Source: Terramyces sp. JEL0728 (Eukaryota > Chytridiomycota > Chytridiomycetes > Rhizophydiales > Terramycetaceae). From it: DNA of 64,000 nt. Every line of letters begins with the position of its first letter. Position 1 is the first letter of the stretch. The notes beneath the pieces are model-generated. The model saw nothing but the letters and a program-made list of their open reading frames with translations, was not told where the DNA came from and did not search any database. Shown in pieces: positions 54,254 to 63,811 of the stretch. Location: assembly GCA_027603945.1 (NCBI GenBank), contig JADIIU010000005.1, positions 186,001 through 250,000 of the forward strand, written 5' to 3'. A program made the position numbers and the translations under genes.

Positions 54254-54434
54254 TATTTTGGAGATTGAAAAATTGAAAAAAAAGTACAAGCGGACGATTT
54301 CCGGACAGCATACAATTGGGATTCTTCCTACAGATCTGTAGCCCTTAGATCTGATCTCTGCAGTGTATATTTTTGCAGTCAATCGAAAAACAAACCTCAA
54401 TCACGCTGCAAATGTCAGCTAAAACTGATTGTAT

Positions 54435-55221
54435 TTATTCGTCAAACTCATGTACACTGTGATAAATCCCAATCACACCAAAGATTAAAAAAATAACTGC
54501 TCCAACAAAAGTAACAGTCTTTGGACTAATCTTAGTAGCGAGCTACGTTAGTTATAAATACCATTCTTCCTCCGACTACCGCGCACGCACTGCAAATAGC
54601 ATGTCCTGCCAATCCGCCAATAGTAACCCACCAGAAATCTTGTGCGCCAGATAACGCAACAGTAGCTATTTGCGACCGGTCACCCCTACGTTAATTCCAT
54701 TTACCATTCCGCCAAGAATGTCATGACGAATGTTTGAACCCACACTGGTGATAAAAATCCAAGTGCTCTTTCTTTCCAGCTACGATTAATCAGCTCGTAA
54801 GCGTTTATCCCGGGATAACCATGTATACATACCTTTTTTGCTGACCTTCTTCCATTAAAGCCGCTTCCTCCGTCTTTTTGGTATTATCCAACTCCTGGGT
54901 AACTTCATCCAGTTCTTCCATGCACTCATTTCCACTCATCCCATAAGCATCTTTAACCAATTTCAGTCCAAATATCAAAAACAACACTGACGCTAATAAT
55001 TCAGTGTACTGCTTTGAAATCAGTTGCGGTAGTATTTGTCCCATCAATGCGGATAATATTGTCATTACTAGCAGTGCTCCCATTGCTGCGCTGAATATTA
55101 GTAGTCTAGGGTGTGTCATTGCCATTACAGCTGCTATAAGGAAGGTCTTGTCTCCTATTTCCGATACTAATATCACTAGGAACGATACTACTAGTGATTC
55201 TAATCCTGATGATGGTTCCAT
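54435..55221 (-). CDS. GDT1: GDT1/TMEM165 Golgi cation transporter
   Basis: Predicted 240 aa. Golgi Ca2+/Mn2+:H+ antiporter family (UPF0016). Both signature motifs are seen: first repeat SEIGDKTFLIAAVMAM, second repeat FLAEWGDRSQIA, the latter split by a 19-nt intron. Another 19-nt intron follows GGRM. The two halves are joined by a central loop where the reading frame must shift. A 26-nt intron (54794-54819) fits numerically but lacks a branch-like motif, so this junction is doubtful. An ATG 27 nt upstream is also possible as start. Confidence 0.85.
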
Positions 55222-55901
55222 ATTACTGATTTTTGAATATGGAAACAAAAGTCAAGCCTGAAAAAAGCAGTGGCACACAACTACTCGATGTTTCCAGGAT
55301 AAAGACTAGGAGCTCATAGTCGCTGTAAAGAATTGTTGCTCATATTATTACTTTGCTGAGTCGTTTAATTAGCCAATATTACCTCACATCCATCGCAGGT
55401 GATATTTGCCAACGCTTGGTATTGAATTGCCTGTAAACCTATAACCCGCAAGTTTCTAATATCCAAACTAGCAATTCTCCGCTACGGTTCATTATTTCTT
55501 TTAGTTGGCGAACCACAATGTCCTTTGGCCGCTATGTCCTTGGACACACTGCCTTTTTGAATGTTACTGTGCAATCCAAACAGGCCCAGCTGTTACGTCA
55601 TTTGGTTTCAAGGAGGCGTGTGTAGTATTTTTTATTATTCGGGAAGGCGTTTGGCGGGATAAAAGACCCATTGAGCAATAAAATAAAAACGAGAGAGCTT
55701 GTGCCAGCAGAACTCTTATTCAGCAATCAACCACTAACCAGCGAATTGATTGCTTGCTTTTACTTTGCAGAGTCACCGATCTTTTGCCAAAGCCCGCTTG
55801 AAAATGTTTCGTGTAACCACCCCTCAATCGAGCCTGTTTTAGATGATGAATGTATAAAAATAGAAAAAACCAAAAGCAAGTAAACTCTTTTATATATAGA
55901 A
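55222..55901. other. intergenic, 680 nt
   Basis: Separates the GDT1 and GPI-protein starts (divergent). An open frame at 55671-55883 has no ATG and no family pattern. It probably holds the promoter of the highly structured GPI-anchored protein gene. Confidence 0.5.
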
Positions 55902-56594
55902 ATGTTCAAATCAGTTATTTTACTTACTCTTGTCGCTTTCTCTTCTGCTGCTCCGCACTGGAAAAAAGAACACGGTAAACACGAAAAACCTAGACACGAA
56001 CATGAAAAAGAACCATGCGAAACCACTACTACTCAACCATGTGAACCAACTACTACTCAACCATGCAATGAAGTCACCACTACCGATTTGCCAGTTATCC
56101 AAACTACCCCATGCAATGAAGCAACCACTACCGATTTGCCAGTTATCCAAACTACCCCATGCAACGAAGTAACCACCACTGACTTGCCTGTAATACAAAC
56201 TACCCCATGCAACGAAGTAACCACCACTGACTTGCCAGTTATCCAAACTACCCCATGCAATGAAGCAACCACCACTGACTTGCCTGTAATACAAACTACC
56301 CCATGCAACGAAGTAACCACCACTGATTTGCCAGTTATTCAGGTCACAACTACTCCATGTAACGAAATGACAACTGACTTGCCAGTGATCCCAACTCCAC
56401 CAGCCTACGGTTATAATGTCCCACAAAGCTCTGATTTACCAGTTATCCAAACCCCACAAGCAGCTTATACTCCAGAAGCTCAAACACAAGCAGCACAAGC
56501 TGTCCCAACCGCCTACGGAGGTAATATTGTCTCTTCAGCTACCACCGCCGGATTCTCTGTTTTATCTATTGCTGCAGTCATCCTCGCATTATAA
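55902..56594 (+). CDS. repeat-rich GPI-anchored surface protein
   Basis: Intronless, 230 aa. Signal peptide MFKSVILLTLVAFSSAAP, a His/Lys/Glu-rich segment (HWKKEHGKHEKPRHEHEKE), Thr-rich sequence, six 16-residue repeats PCNE(V/A)TTTDLPVIQTT, then a Pro/Ala/Gln region. The C-terminus is hydrophobic (TTAGFSVLSIAAVILAL) after a small-residue stretch, the pattern of a GPI-attachment signal. Each repeat has one Cys, so the repeats may pair by disulphides. Likely a cell-wall or coat protein; the His/Lys/Glu segment could bind metal. No catalytic domain. Abundant expression is suggested by the simple composition but is not shown. Confidence 0.88.
   Translation: MFKSVILLTLVAFSSAAPHWKKEHGKHEKPRHEHEKEPCETTTTQPCEPTTTQPCNEVTTTDLPVIQTTPCNEATTTDLPVIQTTPCNEVTTTDLPVIQTTPCNEVTTTDLPVIQTTPCNEATTTDLPVIQTTPCNEVTTTDLPVIQVTTTPCNEMTTDLPVIPTPPAYGYNVPQSSDLPVIQTPQAAYTPEAQTQAAQAVPTAYGGNIVSSATTAGFSVLSIAAVILAL
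56061..56348 (+). repeat. 48-nt coding tandem repeat, six units
   Basis: Units begin near 56061, 56109, 56157, 56205, 56253 and 56301. Two alternating nucleotide variants (caatgaagcaacc and caacgaagtaacc) suggest expansion by duplication of unit pairs or by gene conversion. Confidence 0.9.
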
Positions 56595-56697
56595 TTTAAT
56601 ATATTCATCTCTTTCCGAACACATTCTATTGTGTCCATTCATGAAACAAGGTTGTTTCGCGTAATTGTCTGTTGAAACGGACAAGTAGCCACAAGGA

Positions 56698-56703
56698 TAT
56701 AAA
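56698..56703 (+). promoter_or_regulatory. TATA box of the 56728 small ORF
   Basis: TATAAA in ggatataaaacc, 30 nt upstream of the ATG at 56728. Confidence 0.45.
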
Positions 56704-56727
56704 ACCCAGCAAATATTAATCATTTTA

Positions 56728-56853
56728 ATGAAGAGAAAACAAGACGAGGAAACATCAAGCGCTAAAAAGATATGCGAAAAGCAACTGCAAAGTTACGATT
56801 ATGATCTGCACCCGTCTCTGCTGCGTAAATATCTCAACGGATCTTTTAAATAA
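56728..56853 (+). CDS. small 41-aa protein, unknown
   Basis: Short ORF starting MKRKQDEETSSAKK, followed by YDYDLHPSLLRKYL. A TATA box at the same distance as in larger genes of this window, and a clean gap between neighbouring genes, support it as a real gene. Basic N-terminus then a short helix; no family recognised. A direct repeat (atttaaataaacagattt) overlaps its end and repeats downstream. Confidence 0.4.
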   Translation: MKRKQDEETSSAKKICEKQLQSYDYDLHPSLLRKYLNGSFK

Positions 56854-56913
56854 ACAGATTTTCATTTAAATAAACAGATTTACTACAAGCGAAACAATCT
56901 TAATAGTCTTAAT

Positions 56914-57735
56914 TTAAATATATTCAGATATATTATAATCTTGCTTGATTTCGTTAGCAAGAGAGAGCACAATATCCATATTCAGCAACGGCAGTCGATG
57001 CAGAAAAGCATGAATCTCTGACTGCTCAAGTTCTACATTAAAAAAAAAGTACCTTCAAGTTCCTCTTTACAATGAACAAAAATAGCCAGACAAACATAGA
57101 AAATATCATTCATACAAATCAATCGATCCCACAGCCGAAGCACATTTTCAATTGGGAGCTGCTTGGCGAGTAAAGTTTCAAACCACGGTAACACCCATTC
57201 ACGAGTATTAATTTCTTCTTCTTGGAAATGGCTGTACAGGTCTGGCAGCACCATCCGGAACAGTATCATGAAATTGGATACTTCTTTTTGCGAATCTATC
57301 GAGTTTACAATTTCCATTATTTTTTCAAAACAGAAATAGACTTTGATTTCTGTGTAGTATACCATCAATAGTGGTCCGCACAATGACACCTGATTAAATA
57401 GATTGTACTAGTGACGGATGGTAGTCTATTGAATGGTTCATTAAATACAGCGAAACGACATTTTCCAAAAGTAGTTGTAAATCCTTGCGAAAATACTGTT
57501 TACGTTGATTAAAGTATCTATTGCTCTCGCCTTTAAGGGATTTCAAGTAATAATCCGATTCATGATTCTGTACTAATTTCTGCTGTTTTGTATTCAATAG
57601 TACATCCCAGACTGTATGTCGAATTGAATCAGGAATGCCTTGTTAGTGTGAAATACCTTGAACTGCCAAGAGAGAGAGTTTTTTCAGGTCTATACTCTCT
57701 TGATTCAGCAGTTCCTGAAAATCATTGAGGTCCAT
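56914..57735 (-). CDS. TBC-domain Rab-GAP-like protein
   Basis: Spliced 254 aa, introns of 20, 19 and 18 nt. The TBC fold is seen as GIPDSIRHTVWDVLLN (with the Arg-finger-type R in IRHTVWD), YHPSLVSLCGPLLMVY, FRMVLPDLYSHFQEEEI, PWFETLLAKQLPIENVLRLWDRLI, all in family order. The usual IxxDxxR and YxQG catalytic segments are not clear (YHPSL stands where YxQG is expected), so it may be an atypical or inactive GAP, as in some small TBC proteins. It ends EYI. Start ATG opens the conserved DLNDFQELLNQ helix. Confidence 0.82.
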
Positions 57736-57819
57736 TAAAATTTAATGAATAAGAGATTTTTTGCTGCGGTGAAACAAGTACAGTGATTACAAGCCATTCA
57801 TCCGCGGTAATTAAACAGA

Positions 57820-57966
57820 ATGGCGGATAATGTAGTGGATGGAATAGCGGATAGATTGGTGGAAAGTACAGCCGATGGTATAGCGGATGGTATCCTGCAG
57901 ACTGTGGACAGAAAGATATTAGTGACGGGAATTGGACAGTGTTTAAATAATTGCTTTAACAGTTAA
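57820..57966 (+). CDS. possible 48-aa protein with DGIAD repeats
   Basis: Small ORF MADNVVDGIADRLVEST...DGIADGILQTVDRKI filling the gap between the TBC start (57735) and the UBC9 end (57978). Repeated VDGIAD/ADGIAD units give an amphipathic pattern. No family recognised; coding status unproven. Confidence 0.3.
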   Translation: MADNVVDGIADRLVESTADGIADGILQTVDRKILVTGIGQCLNNCFNS

Positions 57967-57977
57967 TATAACTACAT

Positions 57978-58492
57978 TTATTCAACGTTAAACTTTTTGG
58001 CTTGTTCTCGAACATTCTTTTCATATGCCAATCTGTCCTTGGTAAACAATTTATTCGCAGTCCCATTTGCAGGCGAGTCAGGGTTAGGATCCTCCAGCAA
58101 ATCCTGAATCCCAAGTAAAATCTCTTTAATCGCAATCGACGGTTTCCAAGAAATATTCTCGTTTATAATTGATAAACAGACTAGGTTAAGTTGGTTTACT
58201 TTCACCATCAGTGTACACATTTGGATGGAATAGTGGTGGATTGAATTTGCATATTGGTGGTTTTGTAGGATACTCTTCTGGGAATCTCATTGTTAGTTTA
58301 TACTGTCCGCCTGTATTAGTTGAATTTACCTTCCCATATTCCTCCTTCTCTTCCGGGAATGATGCAATCCCAGATTGTCAGGTCTATGGCTTTGTTTATG
58401 GTTTTGGGTTTTGCAACGAATCCAAATGGGTGATCTTTTCTCCACTGTTTTCGTTCCTGTGTCAGTCGCTGAGTCAAGATTGAGCTGGACAT
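57978..58492 (-). CDS. UBC9: SUMO-conjugating enzyme UBC9
   Basis: Spliced 158 aa, two 19-nt introns. E2 enzyme that takes SUMO from the Aos1/Uba2 E1 and conjugates it to lysines in the nucleus. Family sequence is plain: [56 protein letters not shown], catalytic Cys in [31 protein letters not shown] and the C-terminal [12 protein letters not shown]. The second intron has two possible donors; the 19-nt form (gtaaaccaacttaacctag) preserves the DGEICL spacing and is used. Confidence 0.96.
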
Positions 58493-58588
58493 TTTACAAG
58501 AATTTCAAATCATTGAGAATCTTTGTTACAAGGCAGCAACTTGCATTAGTCAAGTATATGTGAACAGTGCAAAAGTAATTTATTTTAT

Positions 58589-59203
58589 TTACAATGGAGG
58601 CAGTTTGGTAAGCAAAGCAGACCGATTCATCACAACAATCGTCTTGAACACCATTTGAAGATTAAACAACAGAAACGCAAGCAGCAATACAACAACCACA
58701 TGGTTCATCCTGCTATCTTTCTTTTCAATTTTCAAACCAACATCCTGCGGCTTATCATCAATCCGCTGCTTATACCCATTAATAATGCTTTCAATAGTCT
58801 TGTACGCGTTATCCCTAAACAAGAAATTACGTAGTTTCCAAACACCTTTGTCAGTCTCTAAATCGATATCCATCGGCAAGCCCAGCGTACTTCCTTTACT
58901 CAGACCAGTGATTTCAGATACATGGCAAATATCTTTTGTTTGATTAATATGTGAGAAAAACAAACAAAAGTTTTGAGTAACGTACAATCTACCTGCCAGC
59001 GATATCCCGTATTTAACTGTGCAGCAGCTGAAATCAGCAATACAGGTTTCGTATTCGGGGATTAAACCTAGGAACCATTTATGCATGTTTTTGTTTCTTG
59101 TTTTTTGTTGGTTTATATCCTCTAGTAGCTCCGAATCGGTTTTTGCTGATACTGTGCGTTTGTGGAGCTTGGGAGAGTCGCTGCTTTTTGATTCTCGTTC
59201 CAT
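58589..59203 (-). CDS. GRAM-domain protein with C-terminal membrane helix
   Basis: Intronless, 204 aa. A short coiled N-terminus leads to a GRAM (PH-like) domain: KWFLGLIPEYETCIADFSCC, AGRLYVTQNFCLFFSH, EITGLSKGS, NFLFRDNAYKTIESII. A C-terminal membrane helix follows (VVVVLLLAFLLFNLQMVF). This is the layout of small GRAMD/Aster-related or stress-type GRAM proteins without the StART-like VASt lipid-transfer domain. It is probably a tail-anchored membrane-contact protein; lipid binding is inferred from the fold only. Confidence 0.82.
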   Translation of the reverse strand: MERESKSSDSPKLHKRTVSAKTDSELLEDINQQKTRNKNMHKWFLGLIPEYETCIADFSCCTVKYGISLAGRLYVTQNFCLFFSHINQTKDICHVSEITGLSKGSTLGLPMDIDLETDKGVWKLRNFLFRDNAYKTIESIINGYKQRIDDKPQDVGLKIEKKDSRMNHVVVVLLLAFLLFNLQMVFKTIVVMNRSALLTKLPPL

Positions 59204-59326
59204 TTTTAGATTTGTGGCAGAGTTAAAAAATGCTAAATATAGTGGCTGTATGGGCTCAACTATAGTACTTTAGAGTCCTCTCTCATAGAATAAGATCCAG
59301 TCGAATCTGCAAGGTTTATTAACCAA

Positions 59327-60123
59327 TCAACAAACATGCTCTGGCACTATGTTTTCTTCATTCAAGAGATACAGCTTTCTGAAAAACAATTCTTTTAGCA
59401 GCTGGAAGCAATTTTCAGCCAACGCAGCATCATACCTTCCTTTACTGTACTCGTCTCTGATAAACGCATGCTGGGCTTGGAATTCGCACCAGCTAAAAGT
59501 GACATTCTTTTCGACTAAATTCTGGTAAATCTTTAACCTTCCTTCCTGTGGAATATGCGTGTCTTGTTTCCCAAATATCATTAGTAATTCTCCTTGAATC
59601 TCTCTTGTTCTTGATAACGAATCACTTGCAGTTGACAAAGATTCTTTGTGAATATCGGTTGGAAAGTAGCATACGCTTGCTCTTACTCTTTTGTCAAATG
59701 CACACCTGTAAGCCAAATGGCCACTAGATTAGCATTAGATTACCCCAGACACATTCCTGTTGCACCTAGACTACCAGTACACGTGCTTAGCGATTGCAAG
59801 TAATCCAAAACCGCTGTTGCGTCATCGTCATACCCTTTCAAAGTCTTGTCAACCTTCAACTTGTTTCCCAAATCAGTTCCAGGAACATCGTAAGGAATTA
59901 CATGCCCTAAAGGCAGGAATTCATGGTAAGATTCAGGTGAGGCGACTATATACCCCTGTGAACAAATTTGTCGACAGAATCTTTGTACCGGTCCAGTTAC
60001 TTGGTAAATCTCTGTGAATACCGCTACTCCAGGGTATTTGTTTGTTTTAGGCGGATGGAAAACGTGTACTCGCATTTGTCCTGTTGGTGTCTGCAAGTCC
60101 ACATGGTACTCTGTGATTAGCAT
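59327..60123 (-). CDS. dienelactone hydrolase family protein
   Basis: Spliced 258 aa, one 20-nt intron (gtaatctaatgctaatctag) splitting the nucleophile motif. Alpha/beta hydrolase with VAVFTEIYQVTGPVQRF, the Cys elbow GMCLGG, candidate Asp in FGKQDTHIP and His in QAQHAFIRDE, giving the Cys-Asp-His triad of dienelactone hydrolases. Family members hydrolyse cyclic lactones or small esters in the cytosol; the substrate here is unknown. DDATAVLDYL before the elbow is typical. Confidence 0.92.
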
Positions 60124-60280
60124 ATGGATTGTGCGGAAAAAAAGAATAAATTATTTTGCACTGGTAGAATACAGTCAGAGGAGTTTAAGGTAAAACATAT
60201 ATATCGTTGGCGGATGATTAATTGTTGGCCGAATCGACCGAGAAACTGCAGCAAGATTTTTGCGCATTTTTCCGTTTGAG

Positions 60281-60288
60281 TATTTAAA
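60281..60288 (+). promoter_or_regulatory. TATA-like element of the glutaredoxin gene
   Basis: TATTTAAA lies 32 nt upstream of the ATG at 60313. Confidence 0.4.
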
Positions 60289-60312
60289 ACTCTGAAAACC
60301 AAATCACAACAA

Positions 60313-60629
60313 ATGTCAGTCAAGGACCTCGTGGAATCATCAATCGAAAAAGAATCAGTCGTAGTATTTTCCAAATCATACTGCCCATACTGCAAAAAAG
60401 CAAAGCAAATCCTCTCCAATAAAGGAGCGAATGCCAAAGTCTACGAATTAGATCAAATGGATAACGGAGGTGAGCATAGTTAATTCTAGATGAAATCCAA
60501 AGCTACTTGGCAAGCAAGACTGGACAACGCACTGTCCCGAATATTTTCATCAAGAAGCAGCATGTTGGTGGGTGCTCTGATTTGCAAGAACTTGAATCAA
60601 ATGGTAAATTGACTCAGTTATTGGCTTAA
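60313..60629 (+). CDS. dithiol glutaredoxin
   Basis: Spliced 98 aa, one 20-nt intron. Active site CPYC at residues 24-27 ([13 protein letters not shown]), the cis-Pro motif TVPNIFI and the glutathione-binding GGCSDL. It reduces protein disulphides and protein-glutathione mixed disulphides using GSH. No targeting peptide is seen, so probably cytosolic. Length is that of class I Grx1/2 proteins. Confidence 0.95.
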
Positions 60630-60772
60630 TAAACTCTATTTCTGCATGCGAAAATATGCAATGGATTCAGATATAAAATTTTACTCTGTGATTGGAGGAT
60701 TCAGACAGTGTTCCATCTTCATAAATATCGCTTTCATGGCTAGGTCCAGTTTGTTGATAAGGTTGATACGTC

Positions 60773-62620
60773 ATGAATTATTTCTCCGATATGAATGAAG
60801 AGTACGATGCAGACAGCGATCAAAAGCAAACCACATTGAGCGACACAAATTCAATCCAATTCAGTTTGGCAAGCGAAGAAGAATACTCTGGAGAAACAGA
60901 AATCGAAAAGACAAATCTCAAAAACCCAATTATTAAAAGTCTATTCAAAGGAGATGATGTATTGTACTTTCCAAAAGAAAACGAAACAGGTAATTGCTTG
61001 TTAATCTTGTTTCCAAGTTACCAAACGGTAATAGTAAATTTTTAAAGTGGAAAATTCACCAAACTGCACCCAAAGTTGTCAAGAGTAAAAGTTTCTAAAA
61101 CAGACGCGGTTAAAAATGCTGGATTTGAATTTGTTACTGCTGGAGATCAATGGCTGGGAACGTGGGGGAAGCATTTACCTTTGGATAAATTCAAAAAATT
61201 CCACTCTTGGCAAAAAGTAAATCACTTTCCAATGTCATTTGAAATAGGGAGAAAAGATAAAATGTACCAAAACTACGCTTACATGCGCCAACGGTACCCT
61301 CATGATTTTGACTACGTTCCCGAGAGCTACATTCTCCCATCAAATAGAAAACAGCTGGACCGTAAATTTAGCAATTCAAGCTGCTGGATACTAAAACCAC
61401 CAGCATCAGCTAGAGGAATCGGAATAAAAATAGTATCAAAAATGCTGGATATTCCCCGCAAGAAAGAATTCATTTGCTCCAAATACATTTCAAATCCGTT
61501 ACTAATCAACAGCAGAAAATTCGATTTACGCTTATACGTACTGGTATCTTCATTCGATCCACTAAAAATATATATCTATAAACATGGTTTAGCTAGATTT
61601 GCAAGTGAAAAATACAGTGACACACTAGGAAAGAAATCCAAATACAGGTTCTCGCACCTGACAAATTACAGTGTCAACAAGAAAAACAAAAAGATCAACT
61701 GTGAAGAAGGGATTTTCCAAACCGGCAGATTTTCAATGGCGGAAAACAAGTGGTCGTTGGAAACTCTAGAGTCTTACTTTGAATTAAACCAAATTGACTA
61801 TCAATCAGTAATGAAAAACATACATTCATTGATTATTAAAACTGTAATGTCTGCCCATTCACCAAACGTGTCTGGAGTGCGAAATAGCATCCCAAACAAA
61901 ACAGGCTGTTTTGAACTGTTTGGATTCGATGTGCTACTGGACGATACTCTAAAACCATGGTTAATGGAAGTCAACATCTCGCCTGCAATGAAAGGATCCT
62001 GCGATATGGATTTCAAACTTAAATCAAGTTTAATTGTTGATATTTTCAACACTATTGGAATCAAGATGAAAGATGTGGAGCTGGCAAGGAATCATATAAA
62101 GAAAAAAGTTGTCGTCGGCAACAAGGTGTTTCTTTCTGTATCTGAACGGATTAAACACCGATCTGTCTTACTTGGCGAAGATGTTCTGTCCAACTTGCTG
62201 CCTGACGATTTGCGTGTGCTTTGTGAAACAGAAGACGAGGTAAATCCATACTAAAAAGTACAATCGAAGAGGGGATTTTATCCGTCTGTGGCCAAGTGTA
62301 GACTACCAAGACCATGTAAAATACTTGCAACCATTCAACTACTACGACAGACTAATCCACAACTGGACACTAAAATATCCACTCTACGATCGAATCGATA
62401 TACTTCTGAATAAGCCCAAGCATTGTCAATATAAAATACCGGTGCAGAAAACTATTTTATCGCGATTATCATCCAATTCATCGCAGATCACCGTTGTGAA
62501 TGAACGAAAACCAAAGAATAAAGGGTATTTGAAGGGCCAAGGTAGGTTTTGTATAACGTAGAACTAGCTCCTATTCGGCGAGAGTATCCAAAATCCCTGT
62601 ACTCACTGGTGCCTAGTTGA
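60773..62620 (+). CDS. TTLL4-like tubulin polyglutamylase
   Basis: Spliced 586 aa. The tubulin-tyrosine-ligase-like ATP-grasp domain adds glutamate chains to tubulin tails, mostly in axonemes. Visible: GDQWLGTWGKHL, NHFPMSFEIGRKDKM, WILKPPASARGIGI (nucleotide loop), FDLRLYVLVSSFDPLKIY, HLTNYSVNKKN, ELFGFDVLLDDTLKPWLMEV and NISP. Introns: 60990-61017 (28 nt), 61028-61047 (20), 19 nt after EDE, and 62542-62561 (20). The first two flank a 10-nt exon (61018-61027). The last intron extends the protein by ELAPIRREYPKSLYSLVPS. Confidence 0.92.
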
Positions 62621-62691
62621 AATAAACCTTTGTCTATTTCTGAATAAAGCAAATAGCATGGTCAAGTTATCGCTTTGATTCAAACCATAGT

Positions 62692-63140
62692 TTATTTATC
62701 GTCGTATACAACCAATCTATGGACGCTGGCAAAGGCATCATGTCCCTTCAAAATGCAAAACTTCAACTGCTTTGTTTCACAAATCTAATCAATCAACACG
62801 TACTTTTCCAGGCTCGATAACACAAGTTTGAATCCCGTCCAAATCTTCCAAAACTTGCTCTGCAAACAACTCGTAATTTTTATCTTTCTGATAATAAATC
62901 ACCCACTCTTGCACTTTTCTGCTTGAAATTATAATCTTTTTGATTGGCTTTTCTTGCGGGAGTGTAAGAATAAACACTTGCGGGAATGTTCCTGTTGTAA
63001 TAAAGAATGTTTTTAGGTTGCTTTGTTAGTATCTTGTACCCGTCTAATATGTTGGAGTCTGGATAATCTGGGTGCTGACATGTCGTTGATGAAATCACTG
63101 CCCCTGAAGAGAGTGAAGCGAGGTTTTCTAGTTGTACCAT
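62692..63140 (-). CDS. IFT25: IFT25/HSPB11 intraflagellar transport protein
   Basis: Spliced 136 aa, two 19-nt introns (gtacaagatactaacaaag and gtacgtgttgattgattag). The jelly-roll (discoidin-like) fold reads HPDYPDSNILDG, TFFITTGTFPQVFILTL, IKKIIISSRKVQEWVIYY and the C-terminal KFCILKGHDAFASVH, which aligns with the DHFASVH end of IFT25. It belongs to the IFT-B complex that moves cargo along flagella. With the TTLL gene next door it is the best evidence that the organism makes a flagellum. Confidence 0.88.
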
Positions 63141-63184
63141 TACGCGTAAAATTGTCAAGTACATATTTTATTATTTTCACTGCT

Positions 63185-63759
63185 TTAGTTCAAACCGAGA
63201 CGCTTGCGTTCTCCCGCTACCACTTTCCTTACACGGGCCAAAGAACCCTCTGTCCCGTTCTTGCCCAATCTGCAGTTCAATGCAGTATAAGGAGCATCAA
63301 TTATTACTTGTTCCATTACAATTATAGATGAATTATGCCATTGGACTGGTAAAGTCTTTGATAACGCGTCAAATACCAACTAGAGTCAGAAACAAGTACC
63401 TGCGCTTCATTAGAAACACCAACTCCAATTTTTTTATATTTTTCAATTTGCTTTTCTTCAGATTTCTTTACTTTTTGCACCAATTTTTGTTCCTGTTCCA
63501 AATCCATATAAAACAATGGCAAATCCCGCTTTGGTTTAGCTACTTGACAAGTATCGATAGAATCAAATGTAAATAATACAAAATCCAAGTTTTTTGTTTG
63601 CAAGATGACTACTTTTACAATTGGTTCCAGACAAAATATTTGGCCGATAGTGTCGTTGATTTTTATCCATTTGCCTACGCAAGATGAGGGGTCATCTGGA
63701 TATGTGTTTGTTGCTCTGGCAATAGGATTTTCCATCTTTGTCTCGAGATGAAATTCCAA
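63185..63759 (-). CDS. LSM12: LSM12-like RNA-associated protein
   Basis: Spliced 184 aa, one 20-nt intron after SNEAQ. The N-terminal Lsm-type barrel (CVGKWIKINDTIGQIFCL, KVVILQTKNLDFVLF) is followed by a basic linker helix and the AD (anticodon-binding-like) domain with GVSNEAQLVFDALSKTLP, IIVMEQVIIDAPY and ARVRKVVAGERKRLGL. LSM12 associates with ataxin-2/Pbp1 in stress granules and translation control. A second ATG at 63735 would shorten it by eight residues. Confidence 0.9.
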
Positions 63760-63811
63760 ATTTAAAACTTTTTGAAAATCCTTTATTCCTCAAACTTGAG
63801 AAAATAGTGAC

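Noticed and set aside
56061..56348. Regularly spaced 48-nt repeats resembling a CRISPR array
   Set aside because: The repeats are contiguous, in frame and encode protein repeats; there are no unique spacers.
55920..56426. Minus-strand repetitive ORF of 168 codons (WGSLDNWQ-type repeats)
   Set aside because: Antisense of the coding tandem repeat of the GPI protein; the plus strand has signal peptide and GPI signal.
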